DNA from: Anastrepha obliqua
Taxonomy: Eukaryota; Arthropoda; Insecta; Diptera; Tephritidae
Direction: 5' to 3'
Assembly (NCBI RefSeq): GCF_027943255.1
Contig: NC_072897.1
Coordinates: 46,164,044 to 46,228,043 of the forward strand
DNA: 64,000 nt
In this document: piece by piece, positions 53,838 through 64,000 of the stretch
How the letters are laid out: every line of letters starts with the position of its first letter
Position numbering within the stretch: position 1 is the first letter of the stretch
Program-made: the position numbers and the translations under genes
Notes under the pieces: generated by a model
Told to the model about the DNA's origin: nothing
Databases searched by the model: none
What the model saw: only the letters and a program-made list of their open reading frames with translations

Positions 53838-55420
53838 CCCAAGTATCCTCTTTCGAACATCCGTTTGAGAGCGAGCTAATAAGTAAAGGCGGCCCAGGAT
53901 ATCTGGTTTTGCGCTGGGTTTGAGACCCACAACGTAAAACTCTTCCCCTAACGAAAAACCAAACAACGACTTGAATGAGAACTGCTTATTCCGATGACGA
54001 CCCTTGCAAACAAACTGAGGACTTTGATTTGAGGGCATGCACCTGGAATGTCCGGTCCCTTAATGGGGAAGTGCCTCTGCCCGGCTGGTAAATGTCCTTG
54101 CAAGAGACGGGACAAGGCAAGAAGGGCATTGGACTTTGCAAATTCGGTGTTGGATTTACAGTGGTAGAGAGACTCCGTCGCCATGTACTGTCACTCACTC
54201 CGGTGGATGAGCGTCTCGCAATAATCCTTACCAAAGAGAGATTGTTTAACATCTTCCTCATTTGCGTCCTCACTCCGACGGAAGAGAAACACGATGTAAT
54301 TATCAATTCCTTCTATGATCGCCTGGAACGTGTCTATGAGCGCTGCCCTCGCCACGACAAAAGTTGTGCTTGGCGACCTCAATGCTAGGGTGGACAACGA
54401 GGGAATTTTTGGTTCCACAGTCGGAAAATTCAGCCTGCACAACGAAATATCCGGTAACGGACAGAGACTGATAGACTTCGCGAGACGATCATGTCGCGAT
54501 AGATGGACGACACGCCTCTAGTGTTTTAGATGTACGTACGATCCGAGGACCCAACATCGACTCGGATCATTACCTTGTTGAAACCAAACTACGTACACGC
54601 CTCTGTGCAGCAGAAAAACGTACATCTACCTATGCAAAGAATGTTCGACATCTAAAAGATGCAATCGCAACAGGCAGCCCGAAGAGTCGCCACTCGACTC
54701 TCACTCCTGCTCTTTGAGAGCACTACCCAAGCAAACCGGCATGCACGAGCAAAGGAACAACATCTTTCGTTCTTTACCAATCGCAGCCGAAGAAGAAACC
54801 GTATTTCGGCGAGCCTGAAAAAATAGTTGGTCCCAAAAGGAATGCCGTACTGTCGCAGAAAGAAAGGATGCTGCCTATAAGGTCACACTGTGATCGAGCG
54901 CAACGCCAGCCATGTGGGATCACTACCGGGTGCTCAAAAAGGAAGAGAGACGTATTATCATAATGACGAAACGAGAAGCCGAAATACGTGAGTGGGAGGA
55001 GCTTGAGATGATGGCCAATAGGAAAAACGCCCGAAAATTCTACCAGAAATTTTGGCGGCTTACAGATGGTGTCAAGACTGGGCGTTTTCCTGTAAGAACA
55101 AACATGGCCATGTGGTGACTGACATCCAGAGCGTGCTTAAATTATAAAGGGAACATTTCTTGAACTATTTAAACAGTGACAACTTCGCATGTGACAGAGA
55201 ATATGAAGATCCCTATGCCCCACTCGTTGACGACGGAACTGTCGTTCCGCTAACCAACCATAACGAGGTGAGAATAGTAATGAGGCGGCCAAAGAACAAC
55301 AAGGCCGCGAGAGCTGAGGGACTGCCACCTGTCTGAACCGTTTAATATCACGCGTGGTTTCAGACAAGGTTTACTCGCTGTCGTCTGAAACTACATAAGC
55401 TACGCAAAGCAATTTCTAGT
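53838..55420 (+). mobile_element. RTE copy with internal deletions
   Basis: The 5' region matches 19481 onwards of the better copy (AAGTATCCTCTTTCGAACAT). Endonuclease parts include TTTGAGGGCATGCACCTGGA and GGAATTTTTGGTTCCACAGT. Linker text (MWDHYRVLKKEERRI, NRKNARKFYQKFWRLTDG) is followed by a jump near 55330 to AATATCACGCGTGGTTTCAG. Most of the reverse transcriptase is gone, and there are many frameshifts. Confidence 0.82.
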
Positions 55421-55770
55421 CTTTGTCAATGGCGGTTTTGCTCACTTAATTTTACCTGCGATTATAGCTGTCTTAGAAGAGTGGCGATTTGATTCTGGAG
55501 TTTCAATGTTAAACTTACAGATTCTGACGAAGGGCGGTAGTTGTGACGCATGCACATGTACTGGCAGCAGTTGCGACGTTGGAATACGTACTGGCGCCGG
55601 AATAAGCGATCTTTCTGATGGCGGGGTAATTAGGCTGTAGCTCACCTGACTCTGCTTCCAATCTGTTGAGGCGGGGACTGCGGCAGTTTTGAATGATGTG
55701 GTCCGGTTCCTTCATTTAACATGTTTCCGGACGCTAATTATGCAGGCAATTATTTTTGGTTGAAATAACC
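55421..55770. other. No gene recognised
   Basis: A minus-strand frame of 66 codons with Thr/Ser/Pro-rich text is visible at 55515-55715, but it has no recognisable motif. No terminal repeats were seen. Confidence 0.3.
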
Positions 55771-55905
55771 TTGCATGAAACACCAGAATTAAAAGTTTTT
55801 TCTAGTAGTGGTCGCCCCTCGACAGGCAATAGCAAACCTCCGAGTGTATTTCTACCATGAAGAAGCTTCTCATAAAAAACCACTTGCCGTTCGGAGTCGG
55901 CAACT
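55771..55905 (+). mobile_element. SINE body fragment
   Basis: GAAACACCAGAATTAAAAGT, GTGGTCGCCCCTCGACAGGC, ACCTCCGAGTGTATTTCTAC and CCGTTCGGAGTCGGCAACTT match the middle of the SINE family. Both the tRNA head and the 3' end are missing. Confidence 0.72.
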
Positions 55906-56062
55906 TACTTTATTTTTAAAATGACATGAATGCTATCGCATTCAATCATGGAATACCCGAGAAAATTAGGTTTATTATGGTTTCATTACATATTTTATTT
56001 ATGAATGATCTGTCTACGTAAAAAAAAATATATAAATAAAATCCATAATTTGATAGAAAGTA

Positions 56063-56953
56063 AAGCGTTTTTCAGTAAGAGCGCTTCAACTTTTTTTTTG
56101 AATAAAACACAAACGGTTTGACTTTTTTAACTAATTTTTTTTTATTATCGAGTTTGAACATATACATTTAAGTATGAAATTCGATTTCTTTTGCATGACC
56201 ACCGCGTGCACGTTTTACGAAGTCCAATCGTTGAACCCAATTTTCGACCACTCGTTTGCATAAATCGGCCGAAATTCCAGCAATTTCGCGTTCAATATTG
56301 GCTCTGAGCTCACAAATCGTCGCCGGCTGGTTACTGTAGACCATGGACTTCACATAACCCCAAAGAAAATAGTCTAGAGGCGTCTAATCACACGAGCGCG
56401 GCGGCCATTCGACCGGTCCATTTCTGGAAATAATGCGCTCATCGAACTTACTCTTCAACAAATCAATTGTAGCGTGTGCTGTGTGGCTTGTGGCCCGTCC
56501 TGTTGAAACCACATGTCGTCTAAATCCATACCATTCAATTGCGGCCAAAAATAATCGTTTATCATGTCGCGGTATCGATTTCCATTCACTGTAACGTGGC
56601 GATCGTCAACGAAAAAATATGGGCCAATTACGCCGCCGGCATGTAAACTGCACCAAACAGTGATTTTTTCGGGATGCAACGGTGCCTCATGAATCACGTG
56701 TGGATTGCTTTCTGCCCCGTAACGCATATTTTGCTTGTTGACAAAGCCATTGAGCCAAAAGTGAGCTTCATCATTGAAGATGATTTTTTGGAAAAAATCT
56801 GGATCTGGTAGCAACAACAGAACGATTATTTTCATAAAAAATTTGCTCAATTTGCAATCGTTGCTCAAGTGTGTAGCATTCCATGATGAAATGTATACTA
56901 ATGGAGTTTTCCCTATCGGAAAAAAGTTGAAGTGCACCTATTGAAAAACGCTA
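56063..56953 (-). mobile_element. Internally deleted DD41D element
   Basis: TIRs of about 28 bp (left AAGCGTTTTTCAGTAAGAGC, inverse right TAGCGTTTTTCAATAGGTGC, both continuing to CTTCAAC). TA lies at 56061-56062 and 56954-56955. The 0.89-kb element has a minus-strand transposase with the HTH start and the catalytic part, but not the segment between. One end base differs at the right terminus. Confidence 0.86.
56168..56884 (-). pseudogene. DD41D transposase, middle deleted
   Basis: Starts MECYTLEQRLQIEQIFYENN at 56884, runs to RSVVATRS, and is joined out of frame near 56810 to PDFFQKIIFNDEAHFWLNGF (first Asp). The core continues ITVWCSLHAGGVIGPYFFVD and DLDDMWFQQDG (second Asp), then a small insertion shifts the frame. 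The C-terminal part has TPLDYFLWGYVKSMVYSNQP (third Asp) and ends at 56168 with RGGHAKEIEF. The deletion removes the same section as in the elements at 1092 and 59128. Confidence 0.85.
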
Positions 56954-58249
56954 TATACATATATGAAAACAAAACTACATATTTCTGTCCACAGTTATGA
57001 TTCAATGTTGTTAGGATTCCATATCCGATCTTCTAGAGGTACGTGCAATTGTCGGAAGTTATCAGTTTGAAACCAATATTTGAATCTTTATTACAGCTGT
57101 AATAAGAATTCCATACAGAAATATCTAATAGATAGAATAGAACCTTCTTTTACCAACGGATAGATTTTTTAGGTAAAGCAAAAATAATATCATTTGATCA
57201 CATCTGTCTATGCCAGATATATTTGCGTTACCAATAGCTTTTTCCTTGAGATACAATATTTATGCTGAACGCCAATTATATATATATATAATATAATTCC
57301 GTACTTATTTTTCTTTGGTTTTATAAATTGCCTCGGTGCAGCATCATAGATTCATCTAACGATACATTTTTTTAAGGTTTATATAATATGTCGTCCGAAA
57401 TGAACTATATATAAGATTCAGAAGTTCAGAAATATTAGATAGTCATAATTTGTTAGAATTTAAGGAACGCAATAGCTGTTCAAACCTGCGCCCAGTCGTG
57501 GATGCCCCGAAAATTTTTAGACCAAATTGAATGAATTTTAGGTGATCAAAATGAAAGTCTTGTATTTCTACAGTATCTTCGTTCCACAAGGTAGTTGCCT
57601 CATCTATTCTATTTCAAATATTTATGTTGTTAGAATCTTGTGAATCAGAAGATGATGATGTCGATAAACCATATTGCTTGACAAAAATATATTAGGGGTA
57701 CACTCTCTTGAGTTTTCTCTGAATTGTCCATATTCTATCATAAAGGTCTCTATCAAATTTACTGATTTAATTTCCAATTATTTCCGTAATGGACGTATCT
57801 TGATATGAACAAAGTTATCGTTCAAAAAACTGATATTTTCGCTTTAATCTCAAACGTCTACCTGAGGCAAATAATGAAATGTCTAAGCAGTTATAATGCA
57901 CACTGTTGAAAGAAAAGGAAATGTTCAGAAAAAAAAAAAATGTACATAGAGTAAGCTCTTTCTGAGAATTCTACAAAACATAGATGCCATAGCAATCACG
58001 TCAAGTACTTCTAGTGCCGGCTCAATGTGCCGGCTTAAGTTAATTTGCGCATTCACGGAGAAAAGATAATTAAAATAATATGAAAATACCTAATGAATCA
58101 ATAAGTCATCATTTTGAAATGTATATTAACTACAAAAACTTAAGCTTAAAAATTTGAATGCTATAGCATTGACGTCATTTTCATCACTATGAAAATGAAT
58201 GCTATATCATTCAGGTCCGCGAACGTGTTAAACGGCTCCAAAGCTTTCA
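56954..58249. other. No gene recognised
   Basis: About 1.3 kb of A/T-rich sequence with no supported coding frame, terminal repeat or known repeat. An AT-dinucleotide run lies near 57275-57290. Confidence 0.4.
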
Positions 58250-58530
58250 AATTTTTACGCGGCTACGACTTGGCTAAATGAAATGGTTTGCTCTAAACAT
58301 TTATGAATGTTTATTCTGAAATGAATTCAATATTATACATAATGTATTTTATTAATTTAGGAACCTTACCGTAGTTTTGCACCTTCCTTCGTTAAATGCA
58401 CCGTTCTAGAATAAAACCCGTTTTATACAGTGCTCTTATAAGTGAAAAAGGTAAATGGAAATCAAAAGAAATACGAAGAGGAATGAGTGCGCAACGTTGG
58501 TTCAGAATTCAGATTGTATTAAAGAGTAGC
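58250..58530 (+). repeat. Unknown dispersed repeat, copy 2
   Basis: Second copy of the repeat at 51955-52230, sharing GCGGCTACGACTTGGCTAAA, TTTTATTAATTTAG, AAATGCACCG, GAAATACGAAGAGGAATGAG and TGCGCAACGTTGG. Differences are spread evenly, so both copies are old. Confidence 0.55.
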
Positions 58531-58599
58531 ATTATAAAGAAACTTTAAATGGCATTTGCCAACAATAGCTTCTTTTAAAATTTAGGGGGTTCCCCCAAT

Positions 58600-58855
58600 T
58601 TTCGGTGTGTGTCTGATGATGTCCTACAAATAGTGAGATCTATAAAATTATATGCTGACTCCCAACGGCAAATGATTTTTATGAGAAGCTTTGTCATGGC
58701 AAAAATATACTTGGAAGCTTTAAATTGCCTGCGGGGGAGCACCACAAAAAAATATTTCCATTATTAGATTTTTCATCTCTATTGTGAACTTCGACGCTGG
58801 CCCCACCAAACGGAAATCACAAACAAGCGCAGTTGACTAAGATAGCTAGCCGTTT
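58600..58855 (-). mobile_element. Old SINE copy
   Basis: GTGTGTCTGATGATGTCCTA, GCTGACTCCCAACGGCAAAT, GAGAAGCTTTGTCATGGCAA and TTGCCTGCGGGGGAGCACC follow the order of the SINE body on the minus strand with about a quarter of bases changed. The promoter head is barely recognisable. The flank up to 59127 contains nothing else identified. Confidence 0.6.
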
Positions 58856-59127
58856 ATTAAAAATAAATACACATTTTAGAAAATATCGTTTATTTTTTAA
58901 GTGATATATAATATAAAAATATCAATTATTAAGCGCCTTTTAAACCAATTTAAGATTTCACGACGATTTCATTGCCTAAATCTTAATGCTTAAATGAATA
59001 CCCTTATTGTTTTATAAATTTGTAAATGACCTGCAAAAGAATCCTAGACAATTTAGCGAACTACGGTGAAAGCAGCAACACACAGTAAGGTTTTTTATAT
59101 CTATTTTGAGTTGAGCGCGCTTAACTA

Positions 59128-60067
59128 AAGGGTGATTTTTTAAAAGCTATAGGAAAGTTTAAAAACAAAAACGCATGTAAAATTCCGAAAAATGTATGAA
59201 ATTTTTATTTAAATCGATAGTACAGTACATATAATTTAATGTTTGAAGATTATTTCATGCAAATGTTGACCGCGACTGCGCTTCAAATCGTCCATCCGTT
59301 TCGTCCAATTTTAGCATACTCTTTCCAATGTTTCGGCCGGTATCTCACATATAAATGCTTTAATGTTGCCTTCCAATGCGTTAATTGAAGCAGGCTTGTC
59401 TGAATAGAATAGCCCCACAAAAAATAATCTAAAGGCGTTATATCGCACGATCTTGGTGGCCAATTCACAGATCCCGAACGTGAAATAAAATGTTCACCGA
59501 ACTCGCCTCTCAACAAGTCCATTGTTACGCGTGCTGTGTGGCATGTAGCACCGTCTTGCTGAAACCACATGTCATGCAAGTCAAGCTCTTGCATTTTGGG
59601 CAAAAAAAAGTTGGATATCATTTCACGGTAGCGCTCAAGATTCATAGTTACGTTACGATTCGCAGCATCGCAACATCTTTGAAGAAGTACGGTCCAATGA
59701 TACCTCCAGCTCATAAACCTCACCAAACTGTGACCTTTTCTGGATTCATTGGTAGCTCTTGCAATTCTTCTGGCTGATTTTCACTCCAAAATCGACAATT
59801 CTGCTTATTTACGTACCCATTGATCCAAAAATGAACTTCGTCGCTGAACACAATTTTTCGATAAAAAAGTGGATCTTAAACTTTCTTAACCGAACACGCA
59901 TTTTACTAATAAAATTCAAGGATTTACAAGCGTTGTTCGTTTGTAAGACGATTCATGGTTAAATTATAGACCAAACTGAAGATGTTTGACAGTGAAACAA
60001 AACATGAAACGTGCGTCAGCTGTTTAAACCAACTGTTTGAAAAGATAATAGCTAAAAAATCACCCGC
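59128..60067 (-). mobile_element. Internally deleted DD41D element
   Basis: TA lies at 59126-59127 and 60068-60069. The left end is AAGGGTGATTTTTTAAAAGC and the inverse right end GCGGGTGATTTTTTAGCTAT, so the match is GGGTGATTTTTTA with more diverged inner parts. The minus-strand transposase lacks the segment between HTH and first Asp. It is the parent type of the 138-bp miniature at 49032. Confidence 0.85.
59283..59957 (-). pseudogene. DD41D transposase, middle deleted, with stops
   Basis: Starts MNRLTNEQRL at 59957 with an early stop. It jumps near 59880 to RKIVFSDEVHFWINGYVNKQ (first Asp) and continues LPMNPEKVTVW before a stop. After a frameshift near 59680 the core resumes MQELDLHDMWFQQDGATCHT (second Asp) and PPRSCDITPLDYFLWGY (third Asp, 41 residues later). 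The C-terminus is frameshifted near 59400. It is inactive. Confidence 0.85.
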
Positions 60068-60218
60068 TACTTATGTAGGGGACCTGATTAATTGTGCTGC
60101 AAAGTAAAGAAAATATACAATTGTGTATGCGCTCCTAGAATATAAAGGCCAGTTGGCACTACATAAGCCAGTTCGAACGTTCTTTTGCAGATTGGTTCCA
60201 GCTATTACTCTATCGAAA

Positions 60219-62316
60219 ATTTTCTTCTTCTTCGACTTCAACAAAGCGCGCCAGTCGTGCAAAGGTCGAAAAATCTTACGCAGAATCTTTCTCTCAAACA
60301 CTCCAAGCGTCGCCTCATCGGATGTTGTCTACGCCAGTAGAGTGTTAGTTTTGTTACCCGATACGCGGGTGCGCCGACCGTTTGTTTGAAGACACGAGGT
60401 ACTTCGTTTTGTCCTCGATCACTACCAGACCCATTCTCTTTGCCTCTTTATCCAGTTTGGAGAAGGCAGAACTAACAGCGCGGTTGTTAAGACAGATGAT
60501 ATCGATTTCATCGGCATACGGCAATAATTGTACGTATTGTGCCTGAGCGATTAGGTTACAGAAGTCGCACGACAGCGAGTCACCCTGTCTGAAACCTCGT
60601 TCGGTATCAAACGACTCGGAGAGTTCCTTCCCAATTCTGACGGCGCTGCTGGTGTTGAGCAACGTCATCTTGCATAGCCGTATTAGTTTTGTGGTGATAC
60701 CAAATTCAGACATCGCGGCATACAAGAAACTCCTTTCCGTACTGTCGAATGCAGCTTTGAAATCAACGAAAAGATGGTGTGTGTCGATTCGCCTTTCATG
60801 GGCCTTTTCCAAGATTTGGCGTATTGTAAATATTTGGTCGATGGTAGACTTTCCAGATCTAAAGCCCCACTAATAAGGTCCAATCAGTTGGTTGATGGTG
60901 GGATTCAGCCTTTCACACAATACGCTCGCTAGAACATTATAGGTGATATTTAGAAGACTAATCCCGCGGTAATTGGCACAAATTGCAGGATCGCCCTTCT
61001 TATGGATTGGGCAGAGCACACTTAAATTCCAATCGGCAGGCATGCTTTCATCCGACCATATTTTGCATGGAAGCTGATGCATGCACCTTACCAGCTCCTC
61101 GCCGCCATGTTTGAATGGCTCAGCCGGCAGTCCGTCGGCGCCCACGGCTTTATTGTTCTTTAGCCGCGTTATCGCTATTTTTACCTCGTCATGGTCGGGT
61201 AGCGGAACGTCAATTCCGTCGTTGACGATTGGGCTATCGGGATCTTCACATTCCCTGTGACATGCGCAGCTATCACTATTTAACAGGTTCGAAAAGTGTT
61301 CCCTCCGCCCGATCGCAGCGTGGATCTATAGGCGGCATACTTTCTTTCTGCGGCAGCATGACATTCCTCGTCGTACCAACTGTTTTTTCGGGCGTGTGCG
61401 CAGTTTGGCTGCAACAAGGTAATGTTCTGAGTCGATGTGGGGTCCTCGGATCGTACGTGCATCCAATACACTAGAAGCGTGTCTTACATATATTACAACA
61501 TGATCGATCTGGTTTCGCGTTTTTCGATCAGGAGATAGCCAGGTAGCTAGCTGGGTGTATCTTTTTATGCTGGAATCTGGTGCTGCAGACTACCATGTTT
61601 CGGGCCCCGGCGAAGTCGATCAGCCTATGTCCGTTACAGGATGTTTCGTTGTGTAGGCTGAATTTTCCGACTGTGGGATCAAAAATCCCCTCCTTGTCCA
61701 CCCTGGCGTTGAAGTCGCCAAGTACGATTTTTATGTCGTGGCGGGGGCAGCGCTCATAGATAGAATCTTTGGTCGCCTCGTCCTTCTCTTCCGTCGGGGA
61801 GTGCGCGCGAATTAGCGAGATGTTAAAAAATCGCGCTTTGCGAGACGCTCGTCCACCGGAGTGAACTACAGTACTTGGCGACGAAGTCTCCTCCCACAAC
61901 GAATCCGACACCGAATTCGCGCTCCGTTACATGGCAGCTGTAGTAGACGTCGCAAGGTCTTATGGTTTTCTTGCCTTGCATCGCATCTCAAATCATATTC
62001 CTTTTTTCGTTTGCAGGGGCGTCATCAGTAAAGGTAGTTCTCATCCAAGGCTTTGTAATTCTTTCATTGGGGGAGATCTTTAAGTGGCGGGTCACAAACC
62101 CAGCTCACAACCAGCTATCCTGGAATGATTCGCCTTCTCACGTTAGCTCACTCCCGAACGGGTGTTCAGAAGCTACCCAGAGGATACGTGGGCTAATCCC
62201 GGAAGTTGTGAGCTGGTTGAACCATATTCAAAAGAATCGTCCTGGCCACTCCCAAGTGAATGGCGATCAGTAACTTTCCCCACTTGCGTGGACTTCTACA
62301 CATAGACCCATCCTCC
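60219..62316 (-). mobile_element. RTE LINE, minus strand, with 7-bp TSD
   Basis: ATCGAAA flanks it at 60212-60218 and 62317-62323. The 3' end has the GAA-type tail (CTTCTTCTTCG on the plus strand) and the 5' end agrees with the copy at 19354. At 2.1 kb it is about 1 kb shorter than the better copy, with deletions in the endonuclease-RT linker and near the 3' end. Confidence 0.86.
60240..61911 (-). pseudogene. RTE endonuclease-RT remnants
   Basis: Blocks on the minus strand: endonuclease (FNISLIRAHSPTEEKDEATK, LGDFNARVDKEGIFDPTVGK, 61850-61650), linker (SWYDEECHAAAERKYAAYRS, near 61400), RT (WNLSVLCPIHKKGDPAICAN, NYRGISLLNITYNVLASVLC, near 61040-60940; HHLFVDFKAAFDSTERSFLY near 60780; LLPYADEIDIICLNNRAVSS near 60530). 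The active site reads YADE instead of YADD. The frame is broken several times, and the end (ERKILRKIF) is joined by deletion to DWRALLKS. Confidence 0.83.
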
Positions 62317-62323
62317 ATCGAAA

Positions 62324-63395
62324 GCATTTAGTTTGAGATTTTTCACCAACGTGGGAGGAGAAGACTGACTTTTCGGGATTTCTCGAATAAATTGGAAAGG
62401 AGTGTAAAAACCCCGGAATTAATACGACCAGTGTTGATCTATTGAGATATCTCTAATAATAGACTCTAATAAAAGACTAATAATAAGCAGCTAATAGGAA
62501 GCAGCACCTTGATGAAAGAAGGTTGTAAAGGTGGTTTGATGTCTTCTACGAATAACAGAAGGCTTTTAAGGAAAACCTTTTCATGGCAGAAGTAAAATCA
62601 AATATTAGAAACATTTTTCTTAGGCAGTGGATCCTTTTTGGTACGTACATATTAGACTTCAGGGTAAACCTGTATAGGTATATACATACTTGTTTCATAA
62701 CTGATAAGGAGCTAGTCAAGAAATAAAGCCACAGGGGGGAAATACTCAAAAAGAGAATAACCTCAAATAACTTTATCTTGAGTAAATGCATAAGGAAAGA
62801 AGATGGAAAGGGGGTAATTAAACAGATGTAGGATTCCTAGTACTTGATCTACTCATTTGAAGAATATGGTTCTATATTAAGTTTTTGGTTATTTTGTTAG
62901 TTTTTAATATTTTATTTTGGGTACGGGGTAGTGCAATAAGAGAACTATGTGATTACAATTCTCTCTATCTATCTCTCTCTCGCCCTAGATGAAACGTTCT
63001 TCACTTTCTTATAAATTTCAAATTTGATTGCGATTAAAAAAAAATGTTTTTATTACTATTAGGTAGTTTGCGGAAATAATTCGGGAATTAAAAGAACTAA
63101 AGAAGCAAAACTCCCTCACTGTGTGTGAGAGCCGCCCAGGAACTCGTTTGAGTACTTGGCAGTACTGCGAGTCCCTAGGCTGATAAACACTGAAATGGCG
63201 CGCTGCCACAAACAAGGCGCCCAAAATAACTGATGAAAACAATTTGTTTTTACGCTAATAAAAAGTGTCGCGATTTACATAAAGTCTAAATTAAAGTCTT
63301 AATTAAAGTTTGTTTTTAGAAATTTCGGAAAGTCCCTGGTTTCTTTTTCGGCTTCTCCGTATAATTCATCTCGTATACATATAAGAAAATATGTA
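62324..63395. other. No gene recognised
   Basis: A/T-rich sequence with a short CTCTCTAT-type run near 62962-62988. No supported coding frame or terminal repeats. Confidence 0.4.
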
Positions 63396-64000
63396 CAGTG
63401 AGCCACACTCAAAATTGGACACTCCAGAGGAGCTTTTAACTTAAATAAGAAAAAAAATATTAATTGATTTCAATTTATTTCTAATTATTTATGTACCACT
63501 AGCATGTAAGAAGTACAATTATAAAAATTAACTTGATTAAAAACAAAAACCATAAACAGAAACCAAATTTGTATGCAATTAATGCCATATATATATGTCA
63601 CTCACACTCAAAATGGGATAGTTAGAATTCGGCATCTGGTTACCGTTACCAATCGAAAATGCGTCAAACAACAATTGAAGAACGGGAAATTATTATAAAA
63701 AACTACAAAGACAAGTCTATTCGCGAAATTAGTGAAATTGTTGGCAAAACAAGTTTACAGTTTATTATTAAAAGGTACAAGGAAAGGGGCAACGAGCCTG
63801 ATAAAAAACCTACAATAACTTAACAAACAGAGCGAAAATCTCCGGTATTTGATTTATACTCCGTTTAACAAAACAGAATCCAAAATTTATCTGCTGTTGA
63901 TTTGAAAAAAAAAAAGTTAAAAGAGGAAAGAAATTTTGAAGTTTGTACAAAAACGATTCGCCGACTATTAAAAAAAAAACCATTTAATGCATGGGTGCTT
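63396..64000 (+). mobile_element. Tc1-like element, cut by window edge
   Basis: Starts CAGTGAGCCACACTCAAAAT next to TA at 63394-63395. A second related block CACTCACACTCAAAATGGGA lies about 200 bases further in (63600), the inverted-repeat/direct-repeat arrangement of many Tc1 elements with two transposase binding sites per end. The transposase gene starts at 63659 and leaves the window. Confidence 0.8.
63659..64000 (+). pseudogene. Tc1-like transposase N-terminus, interrupted
   Basis: MRQTTIEEREIIIKNYKDKS, then IREISEIVGKTSLQFIIKRY form a helix-turn-helix of the paired-like DNA-binding domain. A TAA at 63821-63823 ends the frame after 54 codons. Beyond it, in shifted frame, VCTKTIRRLLKKKPFNAW corresponds to the second part of the domain. 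At least one stop and one frameshift are present. The catalytic part is outside the window. Confidence 0.75.

Overview
The window looks like intergenic or heterochromatic DNA from a dipteran insect, most likely a tephritid fruit fly. The DNA is AT-rich with TACATA-type simple repeats. It carries three partly coding DD41D Tc1/mariner elements plus two short derivatives; this lineage was first described, as I recall, as 'rosa' from Ceratitis. It also carries many copies of one tRNA-derived SINE, RTE-clade LINEs, and short introns with fly-like splice sites. I found no intact single-copy host gene. Almost everything recognisable is a transposable element (TE), usually internally deleted, frameshifted or interrupted by another insertion.

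Layout. 0-5.5 kb: dispersed repeats, a 0.93-kb DD41D element and a 0.42-kb mariner derivative. 5.56-7.07 kb: a deleted PIF/Harbinger element with a spliced transposase start and a convergent Myb/SANT-like gene. 7.8-11 kb: a hairpin element and a cluster of four copies of an approximately 0.69-kb inverted-repeat element. 11.2-13.0 kb: a deleted piggyBac element. 13.2-14.4 kb: a Helitron 3' end. 17.2-18.3 kb: remains of a multicopy arthropod protein and a pentamer-like tandem repeat. 19.25-22.57 kb: a SINE split by a 3.1-kb RTE LINE. 22.6-30.8 kb: Tc1/mariner relics, a SINE, an R1-like LINE and an old RTE copy.

31.15-39.59 kb is the most unusual part. It is an approximately 8.4-kb DNA transposon with roughly 0.5-kb terminal inverted repeats (TIRs) and 3-bp target-site duplications (TSDs). 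Its three-exon gene combines an N-terminal Cys-rich segment with a C-terminal nuclease module whose acidic motifs resemble the FEN1/XPG (PIN-like) fold. A 154-bp miniature of the same family sits in its left end. A 2.2-kb insertion in its right TIR carries three U2 snRNA gene-derived units with a recognisable upstream promoter element.

40-64 kb: Tc1/mariner, RTE, Jockey-like and BEL/Pao relics, at least nine SINE copies (two with long perfect target duplications), a chimeric fold-back U2 pseudogene, three more DD41D elements (one a 0.37-kb derivative) and a 138-bp miniature, and the start of a Tc1 element that runs off the right edge. The stretch at about 46.9-48.7 kb is the only long one free of TE signatures and might hold a host 5' leader, which I cannot prove. 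The coordinates of old relics are approximate. Terminal repeats and target duplications were read by eye.
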